A DNA stretch of 22,789 nt from Thioglobus_C sp964448305 (GCA_964448305.1 CAYUWB010000021.1:1-22789); one strand, 5' to 3'; numbered from the stretch's first letter, positions 6,557 to 13,837 are shown. Made by a program: numbers and translations. The notes: generated from the letters alone by a model not told the origin.

Positions 6557-6944
6557 CCCGTCTGCCAAAACTCTCCATAACGCAACAAGTTGCGCCCTTA
6601 CTGACCTAACCTCGTCTGCCTTACCGCTACCATTCCAACCCCGATGCACCATACCTTGACCCGTCTGCCATATCGCAACTTAACTCTAGATAACGCACCT
6701 GAACTTAACTCTACAAGCCTCGTCTGCCTTACCGATCCGTAACATTACCGACTACGCCCGTCCGAACCACGTCTGCCATTTCCTGAACACACCTGTACAC
6801 AAACTAACGTAACTTACCTGACCGCATCTGCCATCGCCCGACACTTCATATCAAATCATAACCTTACTCGCCCTGTCTGCCACGTAGTCATGCAAGCGAC
6901 TACCTTTCCAATCTTGTGGTAGTTCTTATATTGTTATTTCTGCC
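6557..6944. repeat. Array of seven to eight GGCAGACG repeats, about 52-base period
   Basis: On the plus strand a core (C)G(T)CTGCC, i.e. GGCAGACG on the minus strand, ends at 6566, 6620, 6669, 6728, 6777, 6832 (CATCTGCC) and 6881 (TGTCTGCC), with a partial TCTGCC at 6939-6944. Steps are 54, 49, 59, 49, 55, 49 and 63; the first six average 52.5 bases, five DNA turns. The spacers differ in sequence but share a strong bias: the minus strand is G/T rich and poor in C. The array lies in a 655-base gene-free region before the replication operon. Iteron, multi-site operator or structured RNA are all possible. Confidence 0.8.
6884..6903. repeat. Stem-loop beside the repeat array
   Basis: GTAGTC (6884-6889) and GACTAC (6898-6903) are inverted around an 8-base loop, immediately next to the seventh array repeat. 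It may mark the array boundary. Confidence 0.4.
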
Positions 6945-7047
6945 TTAATTTCACTATGATTATGGAAAAACTAGCATAGCTAATTACGTCATAACCCAAA
7001 GTAATCTATCTAGCAGACTGGAATGTACTTGCACGCACGTTACATGG

Positions 7048-7105
7048 TGGAGAAGTGCGGTTCGTGTATTTTTCTTGGAGGGAAAAACGTACCCGCACCT
7101 CTCCG
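7048..7105. ncRNA. Long imperfect hairpin after the AAA+/VWA operon
   Basis: GGAGAAGTGCGG (7049-7060) pairs with CCGCACCTCTCC (7093-7104) with one mismatch; after a 3-base bulge the pairing goes on (7064-7075 with 7081-7092) to a 5-base loop. Plus-strand RNA gains extra G-U pairs, minus-strand RNA fewer. It starts seven bases after the stop of the 7112 gene, so it could end or protect the leftward message, but no T run follows. An independent small RNA is possible. Confidence 0.45.
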
Positions 7106-7111
7106 AAATAT

Positions 7112-7759
7112 TTAAGATAGAGGTTTATCCTCTAACTCTTTCGTTAAGTCTAGCTTAAACATTCCTTTGTCGCCATCTTTCTCAGGTCTGTGTTCGCACA
7201 AGCCAACACTAAACCCCGCTCTTTCGATTAGGTTGAGCAACTGTTCTATGCTGATTACATCAGCATCATAAACAATCGGTATATCAACACTCCAACCGAT
7301 AGGATAAGATGGTCTATATCTCACGTCAGTCTGCTTTACACCAATTCTGACATGATCTGTTCGCATGTATGGTTCTGCGTTCTCGATCTTGAGTACCGAA
7401 CCCTGTACATGAAATGCTTGTCTCGCAAGTGTCATTGGCATGTCGACTTGTCTACACGCACCGACCATTGCTTTCTTGATCGCTATTGAGGGAACACCTG
7501 TAGATTTACCATCCCACTTGTGATCGCCCTTGTCTGCGTCTTGATTGCCATCTGACCATCTGTAAAAACAGTCATTGTATTCGTCCTCAGGCTTACGCTT
7601 AGACTTAGTCTTAGCTTTCTTAGCCTGTATATCTTCAATCTGCTTGATTGACTTGGCACTAAACTTGTGAACTATTAGTTCGCTAGTACCTGTTATTCGC
7701 ACGACAACTTCGTGCAAGTTTTGTTTTGGCACTTGTAGTGCCGTTGTCTCTGTAGCCAT
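7112..7759 (-). CDS. Phage protein with RAMP-like motifs, 215 aa
   Basis: Starts after AAGGAGCATAC. An N-terminal strand (HEVVVRITGTSELIVHKF) leads to a charged loop (KKAKTKSKRKPEDEYND). The centre has TGVPSIAIKKAMVGACR, like the GxPxxxxKxA(h)xxA helix of RAMP/Cas7-type folds, and the end has GFSVGLCEHRPEKDGDKGMF, like a glycine-rich loop near a C-terminus. I recall this as a widespread phage hypothetical family; the RAMP relation is my inference from motifs. It is the last gene of the AAA+/VWA operon, 30 bases after the VWA gene. Confidence 0.7.
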   Translation of the reverse strand: MATETTALQVPKQNLHEVVVRITGTSELIVHKFSAKSIKQIEDIQAKKAKTKSKRKPEDEYNDCFYRWSDGNQDADKGDHKWDGKSTGVPSIAIKKAMVGACRQVDMPMTLARQAFHVQGSVLKIENAEPYMRTDHVRIGVKQTDVRYRPSYPIGWSVDIPIVYDADVISIEQLLNLIERAGFSVGLCEHRPEKDGDKGMFKLDLTKELEDKPLS

Positions 7760-7797
7760 GTATGCTCCTTGACTTGTATAGTCTTACGACTAGAATT
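7760..7797 (-). promoter_or_regulatory. Leader with hairpin before the RAMP-like gene
   Basis: On the minus strand a hairpin TAGTC-GTAA-GACTA precedes TACAAGTCAAGGAGC and the start codon. The hairpin overlaps the end of the VWA gene. ACAAGT followed by the Shine-Dalgarno site is shared with other leaders, here with the hairpin on the other side of the ACAAGT element. Confidence 0.4.
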
Positions 7798-9583
7798 GTT
7801 GTCCAACACGATGTATAACCTCGCCAATATCGTAGATGTCCTCTACGTTATTCACACGAGCGACTACATCGCTAGGATAAATATTTGTGCCTGATTGAAT
7901 CAGAACCGATGCAAACCTTAGACCATCATTGTGTAACTTGTTAGCAAGTTCTCTAGTGTGATTTACCATGTGCGAATCTGTCATAGGCGCTGGTCCGAAT
8001 GGTGCGCCATCCGATATCACAATAGCCATGCTATCTTGCATTTGACCTGAAAGCATATCTTGTATGTGCATTAGTGCGCTACAGTCAGGATTGCCATGAG
8101 GCATACCATCAGAGTAGCTATCCATATACGGAAACATTCCATTTTCCATAGGAACAATGTAGCTTGTTTTATGGCTTGATACGAATCCGAAAGTCTCTGC
8201 TTGCGGGAACGCCTCTTGCAAAGCAATAGTTGACTGAATTGCTAGATCCGCTCTTTCGCCATCCATAACATCATCCCAATGCATTGAACCTGATAAGTCA
8301 AGCAATATGACAAGCTTGCCACTACGATGATCTGACTTACCAAATACTTTGGTATCGCCAATAGCAGATATCTTCCATATGTCAGTGGTAGGCATACCTG
8401 TTCTGTGCCTGTGAGCCATCCCCATCTTATTGGTATCTTGCAACAGATTGACCACACGAGCGCTTGCATTGTATGGTTTCATCTTGAAGGTTCTAATCGT
8501 AGTTTTGTGATTAGCGCCATCGTCTGATTTTCCATACTCTCTAACCTCATCGCTAGTGTATACCTCAGCTTTCTTACCTTCTTCTGTATCTTTTTCTGCA
8601 CTATCAAGCAACCCATCTAACACGTCTGAGATATCTAAAGATCCTGTATCGCCTGTACTTGTGTCGGGATTACTATCAACAGGTTGATCGCCCTCGTCTG
8701 ATTGAGGTTGATCATCAGGTTGCTCGTCAGGCTCGTCTGATGGTGCGTCAGGATTGCCATCAACATCATCGAAAGGATTACCATCAACATCGCTTTGCTC
8801 ATCGCTTTCCTCATCGCTTGGATCCTCAGGCGGATCATCTGATGGTGGTGGCGGTGGTGGTGCGTCCTTAGGCGTTAACAGATGCATGAGATCAATTGCG
8901 ATACCTATAGTTACACTAACGCAATCTTTTGCGTTACCATTATCTATCATATCGTAAGTCGCTCTTGTCCATTTGATAGCAACATCTACTACGTCCTTGT
9001 GCCATTTTGGTGTTGGAACTACTGTTCCAAACAACATCGACATAAAGTGCATTGCTTTCTGATCTAAGGGATCAGTATACATCCTCTCACATGCGATCTT
9101 GATAGACTTGATAACGCCATCAACTGCGTTGTCAACACAATCAGTTCTAAGAAAGAACTCGTTAGCTTTGGTAGCACACCTTAGCGTATCTAAGTATTGG
9201 TGCAACGATACTGCTATATGCTTTGCATTTTGAGTTGCATGCAGTATTTTGACAGGATCGTAACTTGGCAGACCTCTATCGTATCTGTCTTGGTTGTAAT
9301 CTTTCCACTTGCGTCTGTAAAAGTCCATAGCATTATTCAGAACTCCTCGCGCAAGAGTAAAGTCTACCTCGCTCTTGCCACGCATAGCAGTCGTGAGCGT
9401 AGTCTCAAATGACTCGTTAGATCTTCTAACGTATTTACTGCCCTCACTTGTAATGACACCATCGATGCCCTTACCTTTGGTTCTTGTGTTAACAACCTCA
9501 ATCTTTCTACCAACTGCGTGTGATAGCACAGATGAATGATCGTTAGCACGCTTGTCTGATTTCCATGTATTTCTTCTAGGCAT
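7790..9583 (-). CDS. CobT-like VWA-domain protein, 597 aa
   Basis: The C-terminal third is a von Willebrand A domain: LVILLDLSGSMHWDD gives the metal-binding DxSxS (Asp429, Ser431, Ser433), and VISDGAPFG supplies the second acidic site. An acidic, proline-rich linker (about 240-335; PPPPPPSDDPPEDPSDEESD) divides it from a helical N-terminal domain. This is the CobT plan (acidic middle, VWA at the end). The CobS-like AAA+ gene lies just upstream, overlapping by eight bases, as in MoxR/VWA pairs that remodel client proteins. CobN, the chelatase subunit, is absent from the window. Confidence 0.8.
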   Translation of the reverse strand: MPRRNTWKSDKRANDHSSVLSHAVGRKIEVVNTRTKGKGIDGVITSEGSKYVRRSNESFETTLTTAMRGKSEVDFTLARGVLNNAMDFYRRKWKDYNQDRYDRGLPSYDPVKILHATQNAKHIAVSLHQYLDTLRCATKANEFFLRTDCVDNAVDGVIKSIKIACERMYTDPLDQKAMHFMSMLFGTVVPTPKWHKDVVDVAIKWTRATYDMIDNGNAKDCVSVTIGIAIDLMHLLTPKDAPPPPPPSDDPPEDPSDEESDEQSDVDGNPFDDVDGNPDAPSDEPDEQPDDQPQSDEGDQPVDSNPDTSTGDTGSLDISDVLDGLLDSAEKDTEEGKKAEVYTSDEVREYGKSDDGANHKTTIRTFKMKPYNASARVVNLLQDTNKMGMAHRHRTGMPTTDIWKISAIGDTKVFGKSDHRSGKLVILLDLSGSMHWDDVMDGERADLAIQSTIALQEAFPQAETFGFVSSHKTSYIVPMENGMFPYMDSYSDGMPHGNPDCSALMHIQDMLSGQMQDSMAIVISDGAPFGPAPMTDSHMVNHTRELANKLHNDGLRFASVLIQSGTNIYPSDVVARVNNVEDIYDIGEVIHRVGQQF

Positions 9584-10547
9584 CTTCTGTCTTTCCTTTC
9601 ACTACTGAACTGACTTTGTCAGAACCTGTTTCTTTACCCATGTCCTCGAATACTGATCGACCATGTGTGATTATGGCAGATTCCATACCCTCGAACTTTG
9701 GTGCGACTGTAACCTCAACCGCTCTCTTGGCGTCCATGCCCGATGTGATTGCAGTTGCTAAGTAGTAGATGTCTCTCGTAGATACGTACGTGAGACCATC
9801 TTGTCTGCACAACTCTGCGAATCTAACTATCCTATTGGATAAGTCATCGTTACCATCAGTTGCGTTAAGCATAGCTTTCTTTTCATCGGCTAGTGGCTCA
9901 TTGATTTCAATGACCGCACCGAACCGAGACATAGTAGCTTTGTCCTCTCTCATCGTACCTACGTAACCCTTGCCCGCAGGATTCGCACTAGCGACAATAG
10001 TGAAGTTCTCATGAACATCGACCTTGTCGATCTTAGCCTCAGGCAACGCCCAATATCTATCTTTGGAATCCATGATTCCAAACATCTTAGATTTTAGTTC
10101 AGGCGTACACCTTGTCCATTCCTCAATTCTGAGAACAAATCCCTTGATAATGGCATTGGTTACAATACCATGATTCCAGATAACCTCGCCCTTGCCATCA
10201 GGTAACCACAATCCCACGAGCGATGCGATATCCATTCCTGAATAGCAGTTGAATCCAACGCTACCGCGACCTAGTTTTCTTGCGATCATGTCTGTGATCA
10301 CAGTCTTACCAAGACCTGTGCCACCGATACACATCACAGGCGTTCTCATGTTGATGAACACCTCAAGTTCGTCAGCGATCTGTTCGCCATACTTACTTGG
10401 AAAGAACCACGATGGTGCGTCCTTCCACTTGTTCGACCTGTTAGGCTTTTTAGCCTTAGGTTTTTCTGTCTTAGTTGCGACAGGAGCGTTGTCCTCTCGC
10501 TTAAGTTGACTAAGCAACTTGTCTATTTCTGAATCTCTGATTGGCAT
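9576..10547 (-). CDS. CobS-like MoxR-family AAA+ ATPase, 323 aa
   Basis: After a basic disordered start (1-45) come Walker A GGTGLGKT (75-82), a Walker B region FVLRIEEW (137-144, IEE in place of DE), sensor 1 SANPAGKG with Asn189, an arginine in MSRFGAVIEI (about 208) and sensor 2 STR (256-258). The order fits CobS/MoxR ATPases, and CobS-like genes are well known in marine phages. MoxR ATPases work with a VWA partner; here the partner is the next gene. ATP-driven remodelling of a phage or host protein is likely, cobalamin metal insertion less so. Confidence 0.85.
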   Translation of the reverse strand: MPIRDSEIDKLLSQLKREDNAPVATKTEKPKAKKPNRSNKWKDAPSWFFPSKYGEQIADELEVFINMRTPVMCIGGTGLGKTVITDMIARKLGRGSVGFNCYSGMDIASLVGLWLPDGKGEVIWNHGIVTNAIIKGFVLRIEEWTRCTPELKSKMFGIMDSKDRYWALPEAKIDKVDVHENFTIVASANPAGKGYVGTMREDKATMSRFGAVIEINEPLADEKKAMLNATDGNDDLSNRIVRFAELCRQDGLTYVSTRDIYYLATAITSGMDAKRAVEVTVAPKFEGMESAIITHGRSVFEDMGKETGSDKVSSVVKGKTEDA

Positions 10548-11230
10548 TATTTTTCCCCCTTTTGCCCATCGATTTCATCGATTAGTTTGTTTGCAACATC
10601 TTTCGTAGTTGCTTGTTTATTGTCGTCTTTTAAGACGCTTTGAATGATCGCACCCATTGTTTTGTGCATGTCATCCAACACTTGATTATTAGCTTTGCTA
10701 GTTCTTTTTCTATCAATCATTTTGATTGATGTATCTAACATTTCGACAAGAATTTCTATCATCCTTGTGCGAAAAGCTAATTGCTTGTTTAAGTCTTGTG
10801 CGTGAGCCACCATATGAGGATCAGTTGATACCCCAATTTCATCAGGATCTAAGTTGGTCTCACGAGCGATTGCATTGATAAGATGTTTCTTACCAACTGT
10901 AGTCGTCCAAGCGGATATGCTCTGACCGATAGCGTCTGAGAATACTTGCGAAGATTCTATTCTTGCGTCATAATCACAGAGATCGCATACGTTGACTTTC
11001 CAAGTCATACCGCCCTCGCCCTCTTTCAACTCTAGGCTAGTTTCCATTTTACATGGACAACTATCTGTAAGTTCCCAATGCACAACTGCGTTCTCTACAT
11101 CTGTAAGATGTGAAAATGCTTTGTGTAACACACGTGAGTCCTCACGAGTTGCTTGTTTCTCGCCCTGAAACGAGTCTGTAATGCTACTTACGAAATCGTA
11201 AGTAACTATGTGTTTGTTCATGTCTGCCAT
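10547..11230 (-). CDS. Hypothetical protein with CxC/CxxC pair, 227 aa
   Basis: AAAGGA six bases before ATG supports this start. Residues about 58-86 have SCPCKM then NVCDLCDY, a CxC plus CxxC set that could bind zinc. The C-terminal half is helical (LAFRTRMIEILVEMLDTSIK and KANNQVLDDMHKTMGAII). It ends one base into the ATPase start (TAATG-like junction), so it is co-expressed with the AAA+/VWA pair and may be an adaptor. Family not recognised. Confidence 0.75.
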   Translation of the reverse strand: MADMNKHIVTYDFVSSITDSFQGEKQATREDSRVLHKAFSHLTDVENAVVHWELTDSCPCKMETSLELKEGEGGMTWKVNVCDLCDYDARIESSQVFSDAIGQSISAWTTTVGKKHLINAIARETNLDPDEIGVSTDPHMVAHAQDLNKQLAFRTRMIEILVEMLDTSIKMIDRKRTSKANNQVLDDMHKTMGAIIQSVLKDDNKQATTKDVANKLIDEIDGQKGEK

Positions 11231-11254
11231 GTCGTGTCCTTTCTCTCGCTCAAG

Positions 11255-11536
11255 CTATGCTACTGCATGCTCTTTAGCGTCCGAACTTGTTTTGCTTTCT
11301 TCATCATCATCTGATGATAAGTCTTTTAAGACCTCGCCCAACACATTTTTTACACGCTCCTCAGCGTTTGTGTCTGTGCTTAATCTTTCGATCACTTTCT
11401 CAGCAATCTTATTTAGTTGCGAACCATCTTTATGGTCTTTGACCATTTGGTGCAGTTCCTTACCACTCTTGCCTGTAACGTCTACACCAAGCAATTGTGC
11501 ATACAAATGTCGTCTTTCTGATTTTGAAATCGCCAT
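11255..11536 (-). CDS. Hypothetical protein, 93 aa, first gene of the AAA+/VWA operon
   Basis: The product has a SAP/HeH-like start (MAISKSERRHLYAQLLGVDV, then GKSGKELHQMVKDH), reminiscent of small helix-extension-helix DNA-binding units, followed by helices and an acidic serine-rich tail (SSDDDEESKTSSDAKE). TTAAGGGAG precedes the start, and a consensus promoter lies 50 bases upstream. A DNA- or protein-binding regulator is possible; family not assigned. Confidence 0.7.
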   Translation of the reverse strand: MAISKSERRHLYAQLLGVDVTGKSGKELHQMVKDHKDGSQLNKIAEKVIERLSTDTNAEERVKNVLGEVLKDLSSDDDEESKTSSDAKEHAVA

Positions 11537-11586
11537 CGTAACTCCCTTAACTTGTTTATGATTGCCAAGCCGACAACCACATACTT

Positions 11587-11616
11587 ATTATATAACCATC
11601 TGCAACAGGATGTCAA
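11587..11616 (-). promoter_or_regulatory. Strong leftward sigma70 promoter
   Basis: On the minus strand TTGACA (11611-11616) and TATAAT (11587-11592), both exact consensus, are 18 bases apart. It lies right after the stop of the 11627 gene and about 50 bases before the 11536 start, so it makes the AAA+/VWA operon a separate transcription unit, likely read by host RNA polymerase. Confidence 0.75.
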
Positions 11617-11626
11617 ATCCAACTCC

Positions 11627-12043
11627 CTACGTCCACACATATGGCATGTCAGTAGGTACATTCCATCCGAACTGACCATAGTGTTCCTCGTCCTTGCGTA
11701 ATAGGTTACTCCTGTGCGAGTCATGAAATTCTTTGTTACCAAATAAATTTGGTAGCGTAATTCCCTTTCCAATCGGTAAATACTCCATAGTATTTTTGTA
11801 CCCTCTTGCCATCCACTCTAGTATGCACAGGTTGGTGTACAACGCTAGAGCGTCAACATGGTCTCTCCAAATGTTTACAACAGGATGATTGACGAAACCT
11901 TTGTAAGCTTTACCTTTCTTGGTCAACGCACCTGTGATTATGTTATGCACTTGCAGAGCCTCAACTCGTTGTTTGCCAAGTCGCTTGGTATCTAAACACG
12001 CAACCGACTCGCTCATATTTTCATATGGTAAAAATGTTTGCAT
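11627..12043 (-). CDS. Pyrimidine-dimer DNA glycosylase-like protein (MSMEG_6728-type), 138 aa
   Basis: Starts MQTFLPYENMSESVACLDTK and carries RLGKQRVEALQ, NHPVVNIWRDHVDALALY, EFHDSHRSNLLRKDEEHYG and a C-terminal YVWT. I recognise this layout from a family related to T4 endonuclease V (pyrimidine dimer glycosylase, Pyr_excise), where RLGKQRVE and HxSHRxNL are hallmarks. Role: probably excision of UV photoproducts from DNA, useful to a phage in surface water. The start overlaps the previous stop (TAATG, GGAG upstream). Confidence 0.85.
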   Translation of the reverse strand: MQTFLPYENMSESVACLDTKRLGKQRVEALQVHNIITGALTKKGKAYKGFVNHPVVNIWRDHVDALALYTNLCILEWMARGYKNTMEYLPIGKGITLPNLFGNKEFHDSHRSNLLRKDEEHYGQFGWNVPTDMPYVWT

Positions 12044-12195
12044 TAGCTTTGCTCCTTAATTTCGCCAAAGTTATATTTAACTATAACTTCGTGTTCTCCA
12101 TTTTCTGTAAAAACATCAATGTCCATTGATTGTAATCCTCGCTTGTACCACGCTTGAGCGTTGTTCTCTAGCCATTCGTAGAATAATTCATTCAT
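12043..12195 (-). CDS. Small hypothetical protein, 50 aa
   Basis: I start it at MNELFYEWLE, with TAATG overlap to the gene before and GGAG eight bases upstream; the longer frame to 12285 would overlap that gene heavily and lacks a site. It shows one helix (FYEWLENNAQAWYKRGLQ) and two strands (MDIDVFTEN, HEVIVKYNF). A hairpin with 8-base arms (12068-12089) lies in its coding sequence. No family recognised. Confidence 0.65.
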   Translation of the reverse strand: MNELFYEWLENNAQAWYKRGLQSMDIDVFTENGEHEVIVKYNFGEIKEQS

Positions 12196-12434
12196 TACAT
12201 TGTCTCCATGTAGATTTGGAAATCTCTTTCCTCGTCCTCTACTTTTAAAAGTAGTTCGTTTAAGCTTTCGTATGTGGGATACCACGAGTCGCTCTCGTTA
12301 ACTTTCCCATTCATTTCTGACTCCACGATGTAGTTTAGAACTACATCTATGGATGTAGCCACGTCATATCGTTCTTGCTCTAGAAAGAGAACTCTTTCCA
12401 TAAGCTGTTCTTTAGTTGGTAGTATTTCTGCCAT
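12195..12434 (-). CDS. Small acidic helical protein, 79 aa
   Basis: MAEILPTKEQLMERVLFLEQ onward is a long amphipathic helix pattern, with a second helix near SLNELLLKVEDEERD, so a coiled coil or helical hairpin is likely. The coding sequence carries a perfect 9-base hairpin (12327-12347) and a 16-base palindrome (12239-12254). The start lies four bases after the previous stop with its ribosome site exposed in a hairpin loop. Function unknown. Confidence 0.7.
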   Translation of the reverse strand: MAEILPTKEQLMERVLFLEQERYDVATSIDVVLNYIVESEMNGKVNESDSWYPTYESLNELLLKVEDEERDFQIYMETM

Positions 12435-12437
12435 TGT

Positions 12438-12451
12438 TCACACTCCTGTGA
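12438..12451 (-). promoter_or_regulatory. Shine-Dalgarno site displayed in a hairpin loop
   Basis: On the minus strand TCACA-GGAG-TGTGA forms a 5-base stem with the GGAG ribosome site as the tetraloop, just before the ATG at 12434. The stop of the upstream gene lies in the stem, so ribosomes finishing that gene would open it: a likely translational coupling device. Confidence 0.4.
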
Positions 12452-12650
12452 GTAATCGTTTTGGTAATAAGTCGCTAATTTCTACGAAATTTGCATCGCT
12501 GATCCATCCGTAATAATTAGCAGTTGCCCGATCATATCTAATCTCGAACAATTCGCCATTAATCTTTAGATTAAAAGCTTTCTTAGATCGCATGAGCGAT
12601 CGGATGTCATCCCAATCGCTCTCGTCTATTGTGATCTCAAAGACTCGCAT
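12438..12650 (-). CDS. Small hypothetical protein, 70 aa
   Basis: GGGAG lies six bases before ATG. MRVFEITIDESDWDDI opens a beta-alpha unit, followed by strands (FNLKINGELFEIRYD, YYGWISDANFVEIS). It looks like a compact alpha/beta fold. It overlaps the preceding zinc-ribbon gene by 14 bases. No family recognised. Confidence 0.7.
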   Translation of the reverse strand: MRVFEITIDESDWDDIRSLMRSKKAFNLKINGELFEIRYDRATANYYGWISDANFVEISDLLPKRLLTGV

Positions 12651-12834
12651 TGATCACTCCCATCCGAGCAACTAGGACTATGTCCTCGTTACACTTGTCG
12701 CAACATCTTCCATGCTCCTTAACAGGAGCGGGATTGTTGCCCATTCCACAGACATATGGTCTGCCGTCTCTTGCTCGTCTGATTGCCCATGTGAGTTCGT
12801 TACAAAACACACATCTGATGTCAAATCTAGTCAT
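12637..12834 (-). CDS. Small zinc-ribbon protein, 65 aa
   Basis: I use MTRFDIRC as the start because AAAGGAGATACA precedes it; the open frame reaches further to 12870 without a site. Cysteines in CVFC, VCGMG and CCDKC suggest one or two zinc-binding knuckles around basic residues (IRRARDGRPYVCG). Such tiny ribbons in phages often bind nucleic acid or modulate host transcription, but nothing here proves it. Overlaps the upstream gene by eight bases. Confidence 0.75.
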   Translation of the reverse strand: MTRFDIRCVFCNELTWAIRRARDGRPYVCGMGNNPAPVKEHGRCCDKCNEDIVLVARMGVINASL

Positions 12835-13195
12835 TGTATCTCCTTTCGTAATCCCAAACGTAATTTTCAATTACATCCCAATTTACTCCGATTGTTGCGT
12901 CATGATCATTCTTGAGCAAACACAAAATTTCTTCTTTATCGTCTTTAGTAAGACGATCGAAATTGTTGTCAGCATGAACATCGTTTAACTGCGACACCAC
13001 ATTTTCCACATCTTCGATGCTCCACACGATCGACACAACATTTTCATTTTCTATCTCTGAACTCACTTGCACAGAGTCTAAGCAACTCCTTTGGAGTTGG
13101 TCATAAACCCATTGTCGTGCGTCAGTCTCGTCCATGTCTGAGACTTGTACCATTGCTGACACACTAAAAGTGTGTACTTCCATTTGTTCGCTCAT
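12827..13195 (-). CDS. Hypothetical acidic protein, 122 aa
   Basis: AAGGAG precedes the ATG, which overlaps the upstream stop (ATGA). The first half alternates strands and helices (VHTFSVSAMVQVSDMDETDA, RQWVYDQLQ), the second is a helix-rich acidic stretch (RLTKDDKEEILCLLKNDHD). Three perfect micro-hairpins (12938-12957, 13083-13099, 13159-13175) lie in the coding sequence. No family recognised. Confidence 0.7.
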   Translation of the reverse strand: MSEQMEVHTFSVSAMVQVSDMDETDARQWVYDQLQRSCLDSVQVSSEIENENVVSIVWSIEDVENVVSQLNDVHADNNFDRLTKDDKEEILCLLKNDHDATIGVNWDVIENYVWDYERRYND

Positions 13196-13572
13196 GATTG
13201 CTCCTTTGCAAAATGTTTATCATTTTTCTCTCGCACATGACTGAGCATGTCCTCGTATGGATATGCAGATTGCTCTGTAAATCCGACACGCAATCCCTTG
13301 CGATCAACTATGTTGAACTCATTGTCTAGCACATAAGTGCCATTGTCCTCATCGCCTGAGTACGAACCTTTAGGAGCAACTCCTAAACTAAGCGTACCGC
13401 CGAGAGTATTGCCAATAATTTGGCAGAGTCTTGCAACTCCGTAGTCGCCTGAGCGAATACCTTGCTCTCGTGCGTAAGCTACCATTGGCTCAACGCTATC
13501 TCTACCACCATTCCAATGGAGATAAATCTCCAATGGATCGTTTTCTACTTGAATTACTGCTCTGTTACCCAT
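13192..13572 (-). CDS. MGNRAVI-type conserved hypothetical protein, 126 aa
   Basis: MGNRAVIQVENDPLEIYLHW followed by NGGRDSVEPMVAYA, a YGVARLCQIIGNTLGGTLSL segment and NGTYVLDNEFNIVDRKG. I recognise this layout as a family shared by phages and some Firmicutes, without a known biochemical role. The protein appears intact. Start overlaps the upstream gene by eight bases, with AGGAG upstream. Two hairpins with 7-8 base stems lie in its sequence (13369-13387, 13517-13532). Confidence 0.78.
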   Translation of the reverse strand: MGNRAVIQVENDPLEIYLHWNGGRDSVEPMVAYAREQGIRSGDYGVARLCQIIGNTLGGTLSLGVAPKGSYSGDEDNGTYVLDNEFNIVDRKGLRVGFTEQSAYPYEDMLSHVREKNDKHFAKEQS

Positions 13573-13753
13573 CTGTGTTCTCCTGATCGGACAAGTGATC
13601 GTACCTGTCCATGTGATCGTCCGAGATTGTGTCTCGGTCTAGTTGTTTTAACTCCTCTGGAGTTAGTTCGTCATCTGCCCACATACCCTTGACTGCTTCT
13701 GTTTGAGCGTCAAATATTTTTGCGATCTCAATCGCTGATGGATAAATATCCAT
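13565..13753 (-). CDS. Small acidic protein, 62 aa
   Basis: MDIYPSAIEIAKIFDAQTEA leads to a very acidic helical C-terminus (DDELTPEELKQLDRDTISDD). No motif recognised. It is the first gene behind the 13.85 kb promoter, and its leader contains the AAACAAGT element plus a GTGC/GCAC hairpin. Acidic small early proteins of phages often bind host enzymes; that is inference only. Confidence 0.7.
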   Translation of the reverse strand: MDIYPSAIEIAKIFDAQTEAVKGMWADDELTPEELKQLDRDTISDDHMDRYDHLSDQENTDG

Positions 13754-13811
13754 GATTACCTCTTTCTCGCTAGTGCATTATGTTGCACTTATCGAAACTT
13801 GTTTGTTTTGG
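13754..13811 (-). promoter_or_regulatory. Leader with AAACAAGT element and hairpin
   Basis: On the minus strand AAACAAGTTTCG is followed by a hairpin with arms AGTGCA/TGCACT (13772-13777, 13784-13789) and then GCGAGAAAGAGG before the start codon. It resembles the leaders at 14624-14661 and 14859-14898. Confidence 0.5.
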
Positions 13812-13837
13812 TGTCAAGCTGAACTCGACAATAACAG

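Noticed and set aside
5947..6588. Longer start for the 5947 gene
   Set aside because: The first 44 codons run through the promoter/operator palindrome and array edge and have no ribosome site; MKFVWGDN has a good one.
6557..6944. CRISPR array
   Set aside because: Repeats are only 8-10 bases, imperfect, with variable spacing of 49-63, and no cas genes are nearby.
7048..7105. Intrinsic terminator
   Set aside because: Strong stem but no T run on either strand after it, and a long loop region that is itself paired.
8635..9067. Several open frames on both strands over the middle of the VWA gene
   Set aside because: They are shadows created by the repetitive acidic-linker codons; no ribosome sites and low-complexity products.
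7790..10547. Functional cobalt chelatase (cobalamin synthesis)
   Set aside because: Only CobS-like and CobT-like subunits are present; no CobN and no other cobalamin gene in the window.
11482..11772. 96-codon minus-strand frame between the AAA+ operon and the glycosylase-like gene
   Set aside because: It overlaps the strong promoter and two well-supported genes in another frame.
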